Assembly: GCA_009823395.1 (NCBI GenBank)
Contig: CM020503.1
Location: 3,405,001 to 3,469,000 of the forward strand
DNA: 64,000 nucleotides
Origin: Thamnaconus septentrionalis
Taxonomy: Eukaryota > Chordata > Actinopteri > Tetraodontiformes > Monacanthidae
Reading direction: 5' to 3'
The translations under genes and the position numbers were made by a program. Within the stretch, counting starts at the first letter, position 1; every line of letters starts with the position of its first letter. The notes beneath the pieces are model-generated. The model searched no databases, was not told the origin of the DNA, and saw only the letters and a list, made by a program, of their open reading frames with translations. Shown in pieces: positions 34,713 through 45,660 of this stretch.

Positions 34713-37075
34713 GAAGAAGAAGAAGAAGAAGGCGGTGGCTGATGGAGGAGACACGCACACACACTGACACGCACACACACTGACACACACACACACACAC
34801 ACACACACAATATTCCAGAGTCTGCTGAACTTATAAAGTCTCATCATATGATGGGTTCTCTCACCATTTTATCACCTAATGTAGTCAAGAGAGGAACTTC
34901 AAGAGAGAACCTGCTGTGAGAAACATGGGCGATACTCATTTATCACCACGTGTGTTGTTAACTGTCATTTACTGTGGTTCAGTCATAGTTTTTTTCTGTT
35001 TGTTTCTACTTATAGTCATTTTAAGTGTAAGTTCCATCAAGTAGTCTTTCCTTGTTACTTTTGCGTAGCCTTGTTTTAACATGTTTCTCAGAAGGTGCCC
35101 TTTATAAAGCGTTAACAACCAAAAAACAGTTGGAAATGATTTGAGTCAACACTCAAATCATTCATGGAATCTCTGCAGCTTTTCAGCATTTGCAACCACT
35201 GACTGTGGACTTCAAGGAACCCAAAGTGCCCGGCAATTTACGCTCCAGCACCGGAGCTATTTGGCCTCCTGACTCAGAACCTTGTGGGGGTCCTGCTGAG
35301 TTGACGTCCACATCAGGGCCTCCACCAGACTGGTCATAGTGTTATAAAGAGGACCTTTCTGATACTTTGAAGCAATTCTGCAGCATTTTGTGTGCTTCTG
35401 AAGTGAGTAACTTGATGTCGGGGCTTGTAGAAGTCTCTACGCTAATGCTTCCCTGTCGCCCTGGCAACAACACCAGAGCAACAAGGTTACAAGATCAGAC
35501 TTTACCACTTTGTCAAATAACAGAGTTAAACCTGAACCTCTGAGATTTAAAGGTCCTTTATTATTTATTTCAGGATTGTTTTTACATGCAGGACTCCAGT
35601 AGAGCAGCGTTACAGCACAAATAAATAACAATAAAAACAACCAAAAAACATCTTTATATATTTCCAGGAAACCAAAAAACAATTTGTTGTTTAACCTTCC
35701 ACAAGTTTGGGAAGAGATGAACACAAAAACCAGCAGTGTGAGTGGGCGGAGTCACCACCTGACTCGGGGTTTGGTCACTCCTACCGAGATCGGTTTGTGA
35801 CATCACAGAGGGCTGGATCACAACCGTGTGTTGTAGCACTGGCTTTCTAAAAGTGAATTGAAATGATTTCAGTGTAATAAGGGACCTTCAGCAGTCGAAC
35901 ACCAGCACCAAGCAAAGCACCAGCACTCCTCTGTCTTTTCATTGGAAGAAGCAAACATACATTCAGGATACAGTAAATCCTTTCAGTTTGATCACTCAGC
36001 AGCTTTTCACTGCTGCTTCCTGTTGACAACTCCTTAGTTTTATACTTTTCCTTTTTCTTGTCTCATTCATCGCAGCAGTGGCTGTAAATGTTCGGCCCTC
36101 GTTGTCGTGAACACCAGCTTTTAAAGGTTTTATCGCGTTTTCATTGCCATTGGATGGTGGACTCTTTTTGTATCGTGTTCACCCTTTTTTTTTGTGCGCG
36201 TTTTTATTTTTCGCACTCTGTGCTCCTGTAAAAAAAACAACTTTATGCTGTTGCTTTTCATCTCATTTTATAACGCGCTTTGGAGGACGGCTGCACGGCC
36301 CAGGCTGACGGCGAAATTCTTGTCTTGGTCTTGTCTTTCTTTCGCGGTGTGGAATCTGCAGAAGAACGGAAGAGTGTTTTTATTTTCAACACAGGACAAT
36401 GGGAACCGTGTGAATGGGTCAGTATAACGGTGACCACCATCCACGTCAACTCACTTCACACTGGGGTTGTCATGTCTGAATGCAAGACGACGTGTGTGTG
36501 TGTGTTGCAGTCTAAACTTTGTGTGCGGTGTTCAGAGTGATGGATGGCGGGTGGCGGGTGTGACCCCGTGACCCCAGCCACTGAGGCCATGCCGGCATGG
36601 TCGCGTGGTCTGTCCACGCTCTTGGATCTCTGCACCAAAGCGCTATATGTATTTTATTTGTTTTTGTTTTGTTTTGTTTTTTTTGCATGTGTGTATCTGT
36701 TCTCTACATGTAGTTATCCATTAAGTCTTTGTTACACTCCCGTGAAGAGGCAGCGCATCTTCCCTGCAGGTGGAGGATCGTGGCCGCCGCTCTCGTCTCC
36801 AACAGCGACGTCTTAAGGAGGTTGTGTGGTGGATGCACACCGAGTTGTGTTGTTGTTGTTTGTCTTTTCCTGAGGTGCAATAGCTAGCCACACTTTATAA
36901 TACCACAATGTTGCAGAGCTCCTAACTGACTTTACTACCAAAGATTAATGAACTGATTTATATGTGTGGCTGGATTTCTTCTTTTTTTTGTAATTTATGT
37001 GGGCAGTAATTTTTTTATGATTTTTTTTTTTCTGGTGTGTGGATTGTAAAAGAAAAACATTAAAGGCTGTCTGAT
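34713..37075 (+). other. reep3: reep3 3' UTR (extent inferred)
   Basis: No other gene is seen. A (GAA)n and a (CA)n tract (about 34750-34809) follow the stop. Candidate poly(A) signals are AATAAA at about 35620 and ATTAAA at 37059-37064, the latter preceded by a long T-rich stretch; which is used cannot be told from sequence. Confidence 0.45.
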
Positions 37076-38014
37076 TTTGCCAACGGCCAACGAATCAAAC
37101 TTGTCTTTTGCAGTTCTTTGTTAGATACTGATGCAAGCCACCCTCCCTTGAATTCACTTCTTGGTTTTAGCAGCTCTGATCCACATTGTAGGCTTCTGTA
37201 CATAGAGAATGTGGTGATGTCATATGACGTCTTCCACATGAGTGCAGACACATCATTTAAACTTTTAGCCTCAATGATGTGTCTGCCTAGTGAGGTTAAA
37301 GGTCGTCCTGTATATCTTGAATGGGGAGCTACAGTACCAAGTTGAATATTAATATAACCAGATTAACAAGGTGAAGAATCTAATGGGGTTTTATTAAGAT
37401 CAATTAACAAAACAGTTTCTATATGAGCATGAGTTACTTATCAATTAATTTGCGTTAGACCAATTATCCCTTTATAATTATTTATTACCAATTATGAACA
37501 TAATCACTTTGTAGTTGTTAAACTTGTATGCCTTGCGTGTGTCTGCACACCATAAATCTAAGAAAATTCTTTTTTTTTTTCCTCATCAGGCGAAAAAAAA
37601 AGCTGCACACAAAACAATCACTGAGGGATTTAATTCAAGTAATGTTGATATCGTCCAACAAAAGCAATATGCTTTTCTTCATCTTGCCCTTACTGCAAAG
37701 TGTGTGTGTGTGTGTGTGTGTGTACATGGGTCCAGGGTGGTTTGGAGCGGCAGAACCCACACCCGTAGCAGGTCAGAGGTCATTCAGCCCGACAACAACA
37801 GGTCAGCTGGTTACAAGACAAAACAACTGCTTGGATTCACTCGTTTTCAGTACAACAATGTTGTGTTAAGAACACACACTCGTCCACCGGTGTGAGGGGT
37901 TTGTGACTCCTCTTGTGTAGTTTCAATCTGAACCCGACACTGACGTCACTTCTGGCAGTGGAGAAAATTTTGTTCGGCACTTCAAATGAAAATGAAAAAC
38001 TTTTGCACGACAGA
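37076..38014. other. Interval between convergent reep3 and nrbf2 transcripts
   Basis: No gene is seen. It is AT-rich, with a short (GT)n at about 37700-37722. The 126- and 113-codon frames over 37515-37895 cross that repeat and resemble nothing known. Confidence 0.55.
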
Positions 38015-39054
38015 TTTATTTTAAGCATCAAAATCATTCAGACGAATCAAAAATAAAAACAACTGTCTTATCTGCAGCCCTTTGGCAGCTGTTTTACTGC
38101 TGCTGCTGGTGCTGCTGCTGTATTTCTTGTTTTGGCCACTGAGGCTTCTGGGAGAACAATGAATCGGAACCAACGTTCTCCAGAGCTGCAGTGAAAGACC
38201 TTCAACAGCCAAAACTCATCAGACATCGATCGAGACAATCAAAGAAAACTGAGGATGAACCGAGTTTTTCATTTTTGGACAACAGTACATTTTCACACTT
38301 TCAGTCTTTTGGAAAAACCACAGAATTTTCACATTTTCACAGGACGTATAATGAGAAGATGACGGAAAATCAGATTCACATGTGCAACAACAACCTACAC
38401 AAGTTGTTGAAAACAGAGACATTGTGGCTGAGGACGTCCACTAAGTTAAAGGCCCAGTGTGAAGATGCATCTGAAAGCAAGGAAGTGTAACGCAAAACAA
38501 TGCTTTTTTTTTTTTTTCTTTTTTTCTCTTGGGGTTTGGGGTTGGGGGGGGTTAATCTCTGGAATTATCAATTTTTATTATAATACATTGATTTTTACTG
38601 AGTTTATTGAACTTAAAACACCCATATGATCCGTATGATTAAATGTCATGCTGACAGATACCACTTTGAAATGTGACGCACTGAGCCCTTAAATAGTTCA
38701 CACAACATCATGTTGACACACACACTTTGCTGTTTCCCCTACAGAGCCATGTAAATGGTCGTGTACAACATGAAATGGAGCAATGACCTTGGAGAAAACA
38801 TGATGGTTGCTTTCAACACTTCCACCCTGCTGCTGCATTCGCCCTTCATCAAGTCTAGGAAATATCCACTCTCCGTTCTCCACCTTTTGCTCTGCTGCCG
38901 ATGAACACAGCTTCCTGGACAAGTCTACTGACCCGGGAAGCAATGAAGCGTCTCACGGTGTGCTGCGTTCATTAGCAGCAGCGATGCAGGAGAATTCCCA
39001 TTTGGTTTAAAATCATGGGATGGGCCATTTTTGGCAGTGAAAACCGGAGGACCC

Positions 39055-39056
<2 letters not shown>

Positions 39057-39090
<34 letters not shown>
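39057..39090. repeat. (CA)n microsatellite
   Basis: Uninterrupted CA run of about 17 units. Confidence 0.95.
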
Positions 39091-39093
<3 letters not shown>

Positions 39094-39475
39094 CTGCCTT
39101 TGACCTGACTTGTGTTGTGTGTACACGCTGAATGACCCCAACACAATGACCTCAACACTGGACGAGGACCACCTCTCCATGTAGAACACCTGAGGCTGCC
39201 CGCTCGTGTTCAAACTGGCTGCTGTCCAACATTTTCTTTTGTCCAACGCAACTTCAGAAAATGCCAAAAGCTCTGATGTCACTAGCAGCGAGGTCACCTG
39301 ACCCAGCAGACAGGAGTTCTTTTCAGTAACCGTGCGATGGGGCCGTCTGGTTCTAGCGGTTTGACCTGTAGGATTCAGGGAGTGAGAGCTCGCTCCACCA
39401 ATCAAACATCTTTGATTTCCACGATGAAGATTTTCATTTGTTCAAACCTTCAAAGAAAGAATTTCTGGACCTTGC

Positions 39476-39478
<3 letters not shown>

Positions 39479-39530
<52 letters not shown>
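39479..39530. repeat. (GT)n microsatellite
   Basis: About 25 uninterrupted GT units just 3' of the nrbf2 stop codon. Confidence 0.96.
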
Positions 39531-39531
<1 letters not shown>

Positions 39532-39594
39532 AGAGAGAGACAGACATAAGGAGAAACAGAGACGTGTCCCTTATCATTATTATTATTATATCAT

Positions 39595-39596
<2 letters not shown>

Positions 39597-39646
<50 letters not shown>

Positions 39647-39648
39647 CT
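39597..39648. repeat. (ATC)n microsatellite
   Basis: About 17 ATC units. They give poly-His on the plus strand and poly-Met on the minus strand, the latter fused in frame to an overlapping wrong frame of nrbf2. Confidence 0.95.
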
Positions 39649-39676
39649 ACTATCATCACTATCAGCACCCCCCTGG

Positions 39677-40369
39677 TCAGTGCTTGTCCTTGTCCAGCAG
39701 CTCCTGCAGTTCGTGCTGGATGTCCTCGGGCAGCTCCAGGGGCGGCAGGTCGTCCAGACACAGGTCCTCCTGCGCCGGCATCTCCAGCGGCGGCAGCTGC
39801 GGGATGGCGATCTCCTTCCCCTTGGCCGCGCTCTTCTTGCCCTGTCCGTCGGTGCCCCCTGCCTGCGGGAGGACCCAGAGCTCCGAGCGCTCCACGAAGT
39901 CGGTGGCCTCCGAGCGCAGCCGTGCGTTCTCCGACTTCAGCCGCTCGTTGTCGGCCGCCAGCTGCTGGTTCTCGTCCATCAGCTGGTCCACCAGGCGCCG
40001 CAGGTCCTCGATGGTCGTCTGCTGCTCCTCCAGCCGCGTCTTGTCGTCCTTGGTGGTCTTGTGTCCGGCGCATGGCGCCGCCGCCGCCAGCTGCCCGCCG
40101 CTCTGCCGGTTCTGGAACTGGTAGAGCAGGGTGTCGTACTCGCGCTCCCCTTTGGCCCCGCCCCTGTCCGCCGCCACGCCGCCGCCGCCCTGCGGGTGGA
40201 GGCTCCCCGTGGACTGGGACTGGCCGGGCGGGAGCGGACCCCCGGGAGGGCGGCCCTGGCTGGGCCGGGTCCTGGAGGCCTCCCGGCGGACCTCCCTCTT
40301 CCAGCGCTCCTGGATGAGTCGCTGGTGCTTGATGTGACCGTCCCTCTGCAGCTCCATGGACAGACGAGC
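39677..40369 (-). CDS. nrbf2: nrbf2 coding exon 4 and stop
   Basis: Acceptor GTGTCTGCAG. Encodes residues 53-282, from ARLSMELQRDGHIKHQRLIQ to the stop TGA at 39679-39677. GC-rich, which gives long shadow frames on both strands. Confidence 0.95.
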   Translation of the reverse strand, partial: ARLSMELQRDGHIKHQRLIQERWKREVRREASRTRPSQGRPPGGPLPPGQSQSTGSLHPQGGGGVAADRGGAKGEREYDTLLYQFQNRQSGGQLAAAAPCAGHKTTKDDKTRLEEQQTTIEDLRRLVDQLMDENQQLAADNERLKSENARLRSEATDFVERSELWVLPQAGGTDGQGKKSAAKGKEIAIPQLPPLEMPAQEDLCLDDLPPLELPEDIQHELQELLDKDKH

Positions 40370-43300
40370 CTGCAGACACACAGGACTCAGAGTGAGTCAC
40401 ACTGGGACAGTGTTACCATCCATCCATCTTCAATACCAGCTTCTTCCTGAGCTCAGGGTCACGGGGGTCTGCTGGAGCCTCTCCCAGCTGTGATAGGGCG
40501 AAGGCAGGGTACACCCTGGACAAGTGGCCAGTTCATCACAGGGCCACATATTGACAAACAACCATTTTAGAGTCTCCAATTCATCTCACATGCATGTTTT
40601 TGGATTGTGGGAGGAAGAAGGAGAACCCGGAGAGAACCCGCGCAGACACAGGGAGAACATGCCAACTACCACACAGAAAGGCCCAAGGCCCAGAATCAAA
40701 CTTGCGACCTTCTTGCTGTGAGGCGGCAGAGCGAACCACTGCGCCAGCGTGTGGCCCCACAATGTTACCAATGCCATCTCCATAGTGCACAGAAACAGGA
40801 AAAGGCAATCCTTTACTTTTCGCTTCTTTTGTCAAAGACGTTTTTCATTCAGCACTTTCTGATGTTCCAAAAGGCAGCGACCCGTCCACTAGTAGTGTCT
40901 TTGCATCTTTCCGCTTCACTCATCTGGTACTACCACACCAGAATTTTAGCAGGCAGTCCCTATGCAAAATCATCATCAACGATTCCGCTAGTAATTTGAG
41001 TAACGATCACAAAAAATAATGGAGGAATTTCATCTGCCTCGAGGCGTTGTTAAATTACATTTAAAGCTCGCGTTTCGCACAGACTCAATGTGCTTCTGCA
41101 CTGGCCATGCACCCAATGCAAATCAGGAGAAGAAGCGGTCTTTTGGCAAAGGTACCAGAGCGGCACGTTTTCACGCTTCTGGGACGCTTCTGAAGCGCGC
41201 CCGCGCCACGTCTGGTGTCAACTTGCACACTGACGCGAACGGTCGCGTTCTGCTGCGGAGCGGGCTTTAATTAGGCAGACACAGGTTTTATCCGATTACT
41301 CAATGAATCAATGGAATATTCGATGGAATAATCGATTCCCAAAATATTCGATAGCTGCAGCCCTACATTAGTATTTGTCGTGAAATTGTCCCCAATCAGG
41401 TGTTCAGCCTTCATCCTCTGTAATCCACAAACGTGGGTCGTACATCAAGGCAAACTATTTTATTATAGGCTGTGAAGAGAGAGTTTTATGAACTGCAAAA
41501 CACTCTCCAGAGAGCAGCAGCGCCGGGCACCAGACTCTGAGTGTCACACTGGGAGAAGACTCCAGCCTGTATTTCAGCCAATGAGTGACTCACACCTCTG
41601 AAGGCATTCAAGTGCTCTCTTGTGCTCTATGACAAAATAATTGGCCTTTGGCTCATAGCTTTTATTAATGATTTTGTTTATAAAACAGATCAGACCCTCT
41701 GTGACATTTGACAGCTGTTGTGTGGTGGCCATGCACAACTTGCTCAACTGCGACCTTGACCGTACACCTACTATTAGGTGATAAGGACAGTATGAGGACA
41801 GATATGAGGTGCCGAGTCACAGGCGTCCACATGGTTTTCCATCTAGGGGCTGAGATCTGATGGTTTGCATTCATGACTCTGTATCGCACCTTTAAGTTGA
41901 CCTTACGTCTGAGTCTCATAACAGGGGGAGGAGCACTGACGACTCATCTGCTCACATTGCTTCCTGATGTGCTGGAGCAACATTTCAACCCGACCGTCAA
42001 GGAAGCGAGGATGTGGATTCTGCTGCAGGTTTGCAACCAGGTGTGGTGGAGACAGTCAGGTCTCACAAGGGTTCGCACACCAACACACCAACACACCAAC
42101 ACACGGTCATGTGTGGTGGGATCTGGTGCACCAGAGCGGACAATCCAAGCCACTGGCTAGAGAAGTGGGACTTTATACACAGCTGTCTTGCTGCCACACC
42201 CACAGTCACAAGTCAACCTGCTGACCACCCGGCACTCCACTGAGGCAAACCTTCCACCTGTCCTCCAGGCAAGACAGGTGTCAGGGTGAGTGTTTAGATG
42301 TGGGGTTGGTGTCAGATCACTCCACAGAATGTGGTTCTGGCAACTTCCCACAATCATAAACTGTGTTGCCAGCCAGCAGGCCAGCGGTCCTAATCTTCAC
42401 CCGCATGTCTAACAGGGCAAGAGTCCTGTTTGGGTTGCCAGGGGGGGATGGTTCATCAGTCAACCACAAAGAAGCCGTTTCTGTTAACATTAACCCTGCC
42501 TCACTGTGGACAGGTAAGAAGCGTCGCCCTGACCTCTTCTCACAGGTGTTCATCAAGTGTGTGGCATCGGCCCAACTGGCTCTCGCAGGAGGCCTCGGCA
42601 AGAGCTGCCAGCTACCCTGACAGCAAATCACCTTTCTCTGCTTCTCTGCTTCAGCGCATTTATGAACAGGTGATGAATGAAGTCTGTTCTATTTGATTGT
42701 GTTTTGCTTGGGCTTGATCCCACTGCAGCCCCTCTGAAGGTCAGTGGCCAAGTGTCCAAGTAGGATGCCAAGTGGCACAAGACCAGAAAGGCAGTGGTGC
42801 CTTCTAACTCTTTGGTTAAGGCATGGCAGAGGGAAAGGAATACTGCAGTTAGGGAATATTTGTAAGCACAGAGCAATATTTTACTACCACCTGTGTATTT
42901 TAGGAGGGAAGAAGGCACTTTTTGTCGCCATTCTTTAAATTGTTGTAAATAAATGACGAGCAAAGACCTATTGGGGCTTTTTTCCTGTTGTTTTTGTAAA
43001 GCTACAATCATATAAAGGCCGAGTGTAAAGTTTGTTTCACTCACACGCTGCTGAAACGCTGTTCTGTAATAATCAATAGTGTTTCAGCTGGAAATATTAC
43101 TTACCTGTTCACATTCTGTAGTCCTCATTGCATCAGTCAAAAGATCTAAGAGAGGAGAACAAGATGATTATTAACTGGCAAATAGTTAATAGAACCAGAC
43201 TGAAGAGACCAACAACAATGTCTGAGTTCATCAACAAGAAGGTGTTTAAAATTTATCCAACACACACCAGGTGAATACTGCAGCAATTTAGCTTCACTGT

Positions 43301-44576
43301 CTGCGTTTCCAATGAAGTGATAATGTAACAATGCCTACATACTACATCTGATGGCTTGTTGCTGGACATGGAAAGAAAGTGACTGCAACATTCTGAGGAT
43401 AGTTAGCTGTGGAAAAGTCACTATCCATAAATCCATTTTCATGCTAGTCACAACCTAACTTAGGCTTTAACTTGTAGGTGAAAGTAATACACAAATATGT
43501 TAGCCTATCCGCCATGTCACACAGTGGGAGCTTTGAATTTACCTGATGCTTTTCTGTGGCAGGATATGGCCTCTTCATATTTCCCAGCAGCCAGCAATCT
43601 CTCTGCCTTCCTGCACTGCTGATGGGCCTGTGTAGGAAAGGTTTGGGAGAAAGTGTGCACATTGGCCATACATTAGGGAGAAAAGAGTGTGTCAAACAAT
43701 AATGACAAAATAATAATAGTAATAACACAACCTGATGCAATTGTCTCATCCTGTTTGACATTGAAGTCACTTTATAAAGTACAGTGAATGTGTTGCCTGA
43801 CACAACTAACAGAACATTTCAGGATTAAGAAAAGTATTTAATCCTGGGAGATAGCATCATGATTATGCATAAGTGAACATTACTAATGTTAAAATACATG
43901 ACAACATGGCTTAAGCAACTCTTTAACGGGTGGATAAATCAAAGTTGATTTTTAGATACACTCATAATATCCAACAAAGATAAAATTTAGAAAGCTGGTA
44001 ACCAATATGGAATACAGGTGGAACACTTTTATATTGCATCATCTGCTTAATACAAAAGACACCCACATTACTGGCGATGTACGTTAAAGAGTCGACTCGG
44101 GATAATCGGGCTTTCTGACAAATAGAGGCAACTGATGTGAGGGCAGCAAACTCCACGGTGTTTCTACACGACACCACCTTGCCAACCTATCGCCCGTGGT
44201 GGCAAATAGAAACTCCCAGTGAAGTTTCAAATTAGTGGGAGTCATCGTGTTCCGTCATAAAACTGTCAGTTCGCCGTCGAAGACAAAAGGAAACCGCAGA
44301 GTTGTTTTCCTCGATAGGAGCAATGGCGCTCGGCGAAGAGGTCAAAATAAAAGCCAAACGGAACTGAGCAAGCAAGCAGGAACACAGCGGTTAGCACCGT
44401 GTATGAGCGGCTCGCCTGTGTGTAGCCCACTGTAGCCCAGTCTAGCCTAGTGTAGCCCACTGTAGCCCAGTTTTCAGTTTACCACTGCCATATCCTCGCA
44501 TAGAGAAACGTTAGCCTGCTATTGCAACACCGACAGCGGAACTTACGAGGTTTAGCGGACTGTCCACGACCTCCAT
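39677..44576 (-). CDS. nrbf2: nrbf2, nuclear receptor-binding factor 2 (4 coding exons, 282 aa)
   Basis: Complement join of 44547-44576, 43543-43627, 43105-43145 and 39677-40369; phases agree and all introns are GT-AG. Residues 1 to about 85 are the MIT domain: MEVVDSPLNL, AHQQCRKAERLLAAGKYEEA, ISCHRKASDLLTDAMRTTE, then SMELQRDGHIKHQRLIQERW. A Pro/Gly-rich linker (about 86-125) follows, then EYDTLLYQF (130-137), a coiled coil (about 160-206, EDLRRLVDQLMDENQQLAAD...), DFVERSELWVLP, and an acidic PPLE-containing tail ending LQELLDKDKH. Known: NRBF2 binds ATG14 through the MIT domain, dimerises through the coiled coil and tunes the class III PI3-kinase (VPS34-Beclin1) complex in autophagy; it was first found as a nuclear-receptor coregulator. 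Odd: the usual LXXLL box after DT is LLYQF here, while LQELL appears at 273-277. The gene is divergent from nhlrc3 and convergent with reep3. Confidence 0.95.
40411..40770 (-). mobile_element. tRNA-derived SINE copy, minus orientation
   Basis: This is the same family as 10783-11195 in reverse: inverse A/B-box head near 40700-40755 and the GGGTCACGGGGGTCTGCTGG tail segment near 40450. The 8-mer TGTTACCA flanks it (40411-40418, 40763-40770). It carries many substitutions relative to the 10.8-kb copy, so it is older. Its boundary is only about 40 nt from the nrbf2 exon 4 acceptor. Confidence 0.8.
40858..41440. mobile_element. Dispersed repeat copy 1, split by a hAT-like insertion
   Basis: The two halves (about 40858-40957 and 41372-41440) match 45773-45880 and 45950-46026 in nhlrc3 intron 1 (shared AGTAGTGTCTTTGCATCTTT, CAGAATTTTAGCAGGCAGT, GGTGTTCAGCCTTCATCCTC). 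About 0.4 kb is inserted between them; its right end reads ATTCGATAGCTGCAGCCCTA, a hAT-type terminus. The 83-codon frame at 41019-41270 lies in the insert and is unrecognised. Confidence 0.65.
43105..43145 (-). CDS. nrbf2: nrbf2 coding exon 3 (41 nt)
   Basis: Acceptor CTCTCTTAG. Encodes (D)LLTDAMRTTECEQ with the Asp codon split across the junction. The donor is GTAAGT. Matches the end of the MIT helix bundle. Confidence 0.93.
43146..43542 (-). other. nrbf2: nrbf2 intron 2
   Basis: GT-AG intron of 397 bp. Nothing notable is seen. Confidence 0.85.
43543..43627 (-). CDS. nrbf2: nrbf2 coding exon 2
   Basis: Acceptor CTACACAG. Encodes AHQQCRKAERLLAAGKYEEA then ISCHRKAS plus one base. The donor is GTAAAT. 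This is the most conserved part of the MIT domain. Confidence 0.95.
43628..44546 (-). other. nrbf2: nrbf2 intron 1
   Basis: GT-AG intron of about 0.9 kb. A short TGTAGCCCACTGTAGCCCAG repeat lies at about 44411-44470. Confidence 0.8.
44547..44576 (-). CDS. nrbf2: nrbf2 coding exon 1 (30 nt)
   Basis: Encodes MEVVDSPLNL. The donor is GTAAGT at 44546. The ATG context is CGCCATGG, a strong start. It matches the MEV-xxPLNL start of NRBF2 orthologues. Confidence 0.94.
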
Positions 44577-45407
44577 GGCGACGTTTCTTCGATGGCTAGC
44601 ACTACATGAAAGCTGTCCCTCTCCTTCGTGGACGGTCATTCGCACGGCGAGGGAATAATTACATTTGAATACACAATCTCAAGTAAATAAACAGCCAGTG
44701 TTGTGGCACGAACGCTTTTTTCACACACAGCTACTGCTGCTGCGTCATGACGTCACAGAAGCGACACGTCTTACACCGCTGGTTTGGGTCCGTTTCCGCT
44801 GACTAAGCTGTTTTAGCCGTAAAATAAAATGTGCCATGCTGATTGTGTTTTGGCATGTGATTTATGTATTTATTTATTTATTTATTTATTTATTTACTTA
44901 CTTACTTGGGAGGAGGGTAGTGGAGGGGATATATTGTTTTTTTTTTTTTTTTAAACTGTTTCCCTACTGTTGTCACATTTATTGTGAAATAAATCTCATG
45001 TCGTTGGAGCATTTCAATCAACAACCACTAAGTGGCGCTGTGGCCTAGAACTACGTCAGAAGGATATAGCAAATGTCAAGGCAAAATAGCTTTGTGAATT
45101 TTATTTTTAATAGGAAAAAAGATTCTGAGACGGTTCGGGTCGTCATTTAATGAAAGAAAAAAAAATGTTAATGGGAGAATACATCCAAAAGGCCTGCAAG
45201 CAACTGAAGAAACTATATTGAATTTCACATGGAGAAAATGTAAACAGCAGGGGGCAGCAATACGCTACTTGAAGACACTATTGTGCTGCACATCAATGAG
45301 GAAGAAGAATGCAGTGCGTTAGCCCTAAAATAGCTTACGACTAAGGTAACGCCGCTAAACGGCTACCTTAAAGGTAACATAGCAAGGTAGGAAGTCCGCC
45401 GGTGCTG
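44577..45407. promoter_or_regulatory. Shared upstream region of divergent nrbf2 and nhlrc3, with CRE
   Basis: 831 bp separate the two ATGs. A perfect CRE palindrome TGACGTCA lies at 44748-44755, about 170 bp upstream of the nrbf2 ATG, within TGCGTCATGACGTCAC (a second half-site TGCGTCA adjoins it). An (ATTT)n tract at 44861-44909 lies between the CRE and nhlrc3. No TATA box is evident for either gene. Head-to-head spacing under 1 kb suggests a bidirectional promoter, which is inference. Confidence 0.6.
44861..44909. repeat. (ATTT)n microsatellite
   Basis: About eight ATTT units grading into CTTA units. Confidence 0.93.
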
Positions 45408-45660
45408 ATGAGAAAGAGGTCACACACCTGCGTCCTAGTGTCCGGAATGGCGTCTTTATTCGTTGTCATGTTGGTGTTGTACGGAACGCTGCACTCGCAG
45501 CAGCCGCTGGGTCAGAGCCTCGCTTACTGCGATCGGCCGCTGCGACGATCCATGTACAAGCTGGACGTGAGCTGGCCCAGGAAGCCCGAGCTGTTCACCG
45601 GGCAGGTGTTCGCAGTGGCTATTAACCAGGACGCTGGAGTGGTGTATGTGGCTCAGAGAG
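45408..45660 (+). CDS. nhlrc3: nhlrc3 coding exon 1
   Basis: Encodes the signal region through [15 protein letters not shown] plus one base of Gly. The donor is GTCAGT at 45661. Confidence 0.9.

Larger units (their letters stand above)
38015..39676 (-). other. nrbf2: nrbf2 3' UTR (extent inferred)
   Basis: Read on the minus strand, AATAAA hexamers occur at 38608-38603, 38579-38574 and 38020-38015, so the 3' UTR is probably 1.1-1.7 kb. It contains (CA)n at 39057-39090, (GT)n at 39479-39530 and (ATC)n at 39597-39648. Confidence 0.4.
40370..43104 (-). other. nrbf2: nrbf2 intron 3
   Basis: GT-AG intron of about 2.7 kb. A SINE (40411-40770) lies right behind the acceptor, and a dispersed repeat (about 40858-41440) that also occurs in nhlrc3 intron 1 is split here by a hAT-like insertion. 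The frames at 41873-42631 are unrecognised and lack splice context. Confidence 0.75.

Noticed and set aside
39591..40400. 269- and 256-codon frames overlapping nrbf2 exon 4
   Set aside because: They are shadow frames of GC-rich nrbf2 coding sequence; only the frame with ELQRDGHIKHQRLIQERW and the coiled coil matches NRBF2.
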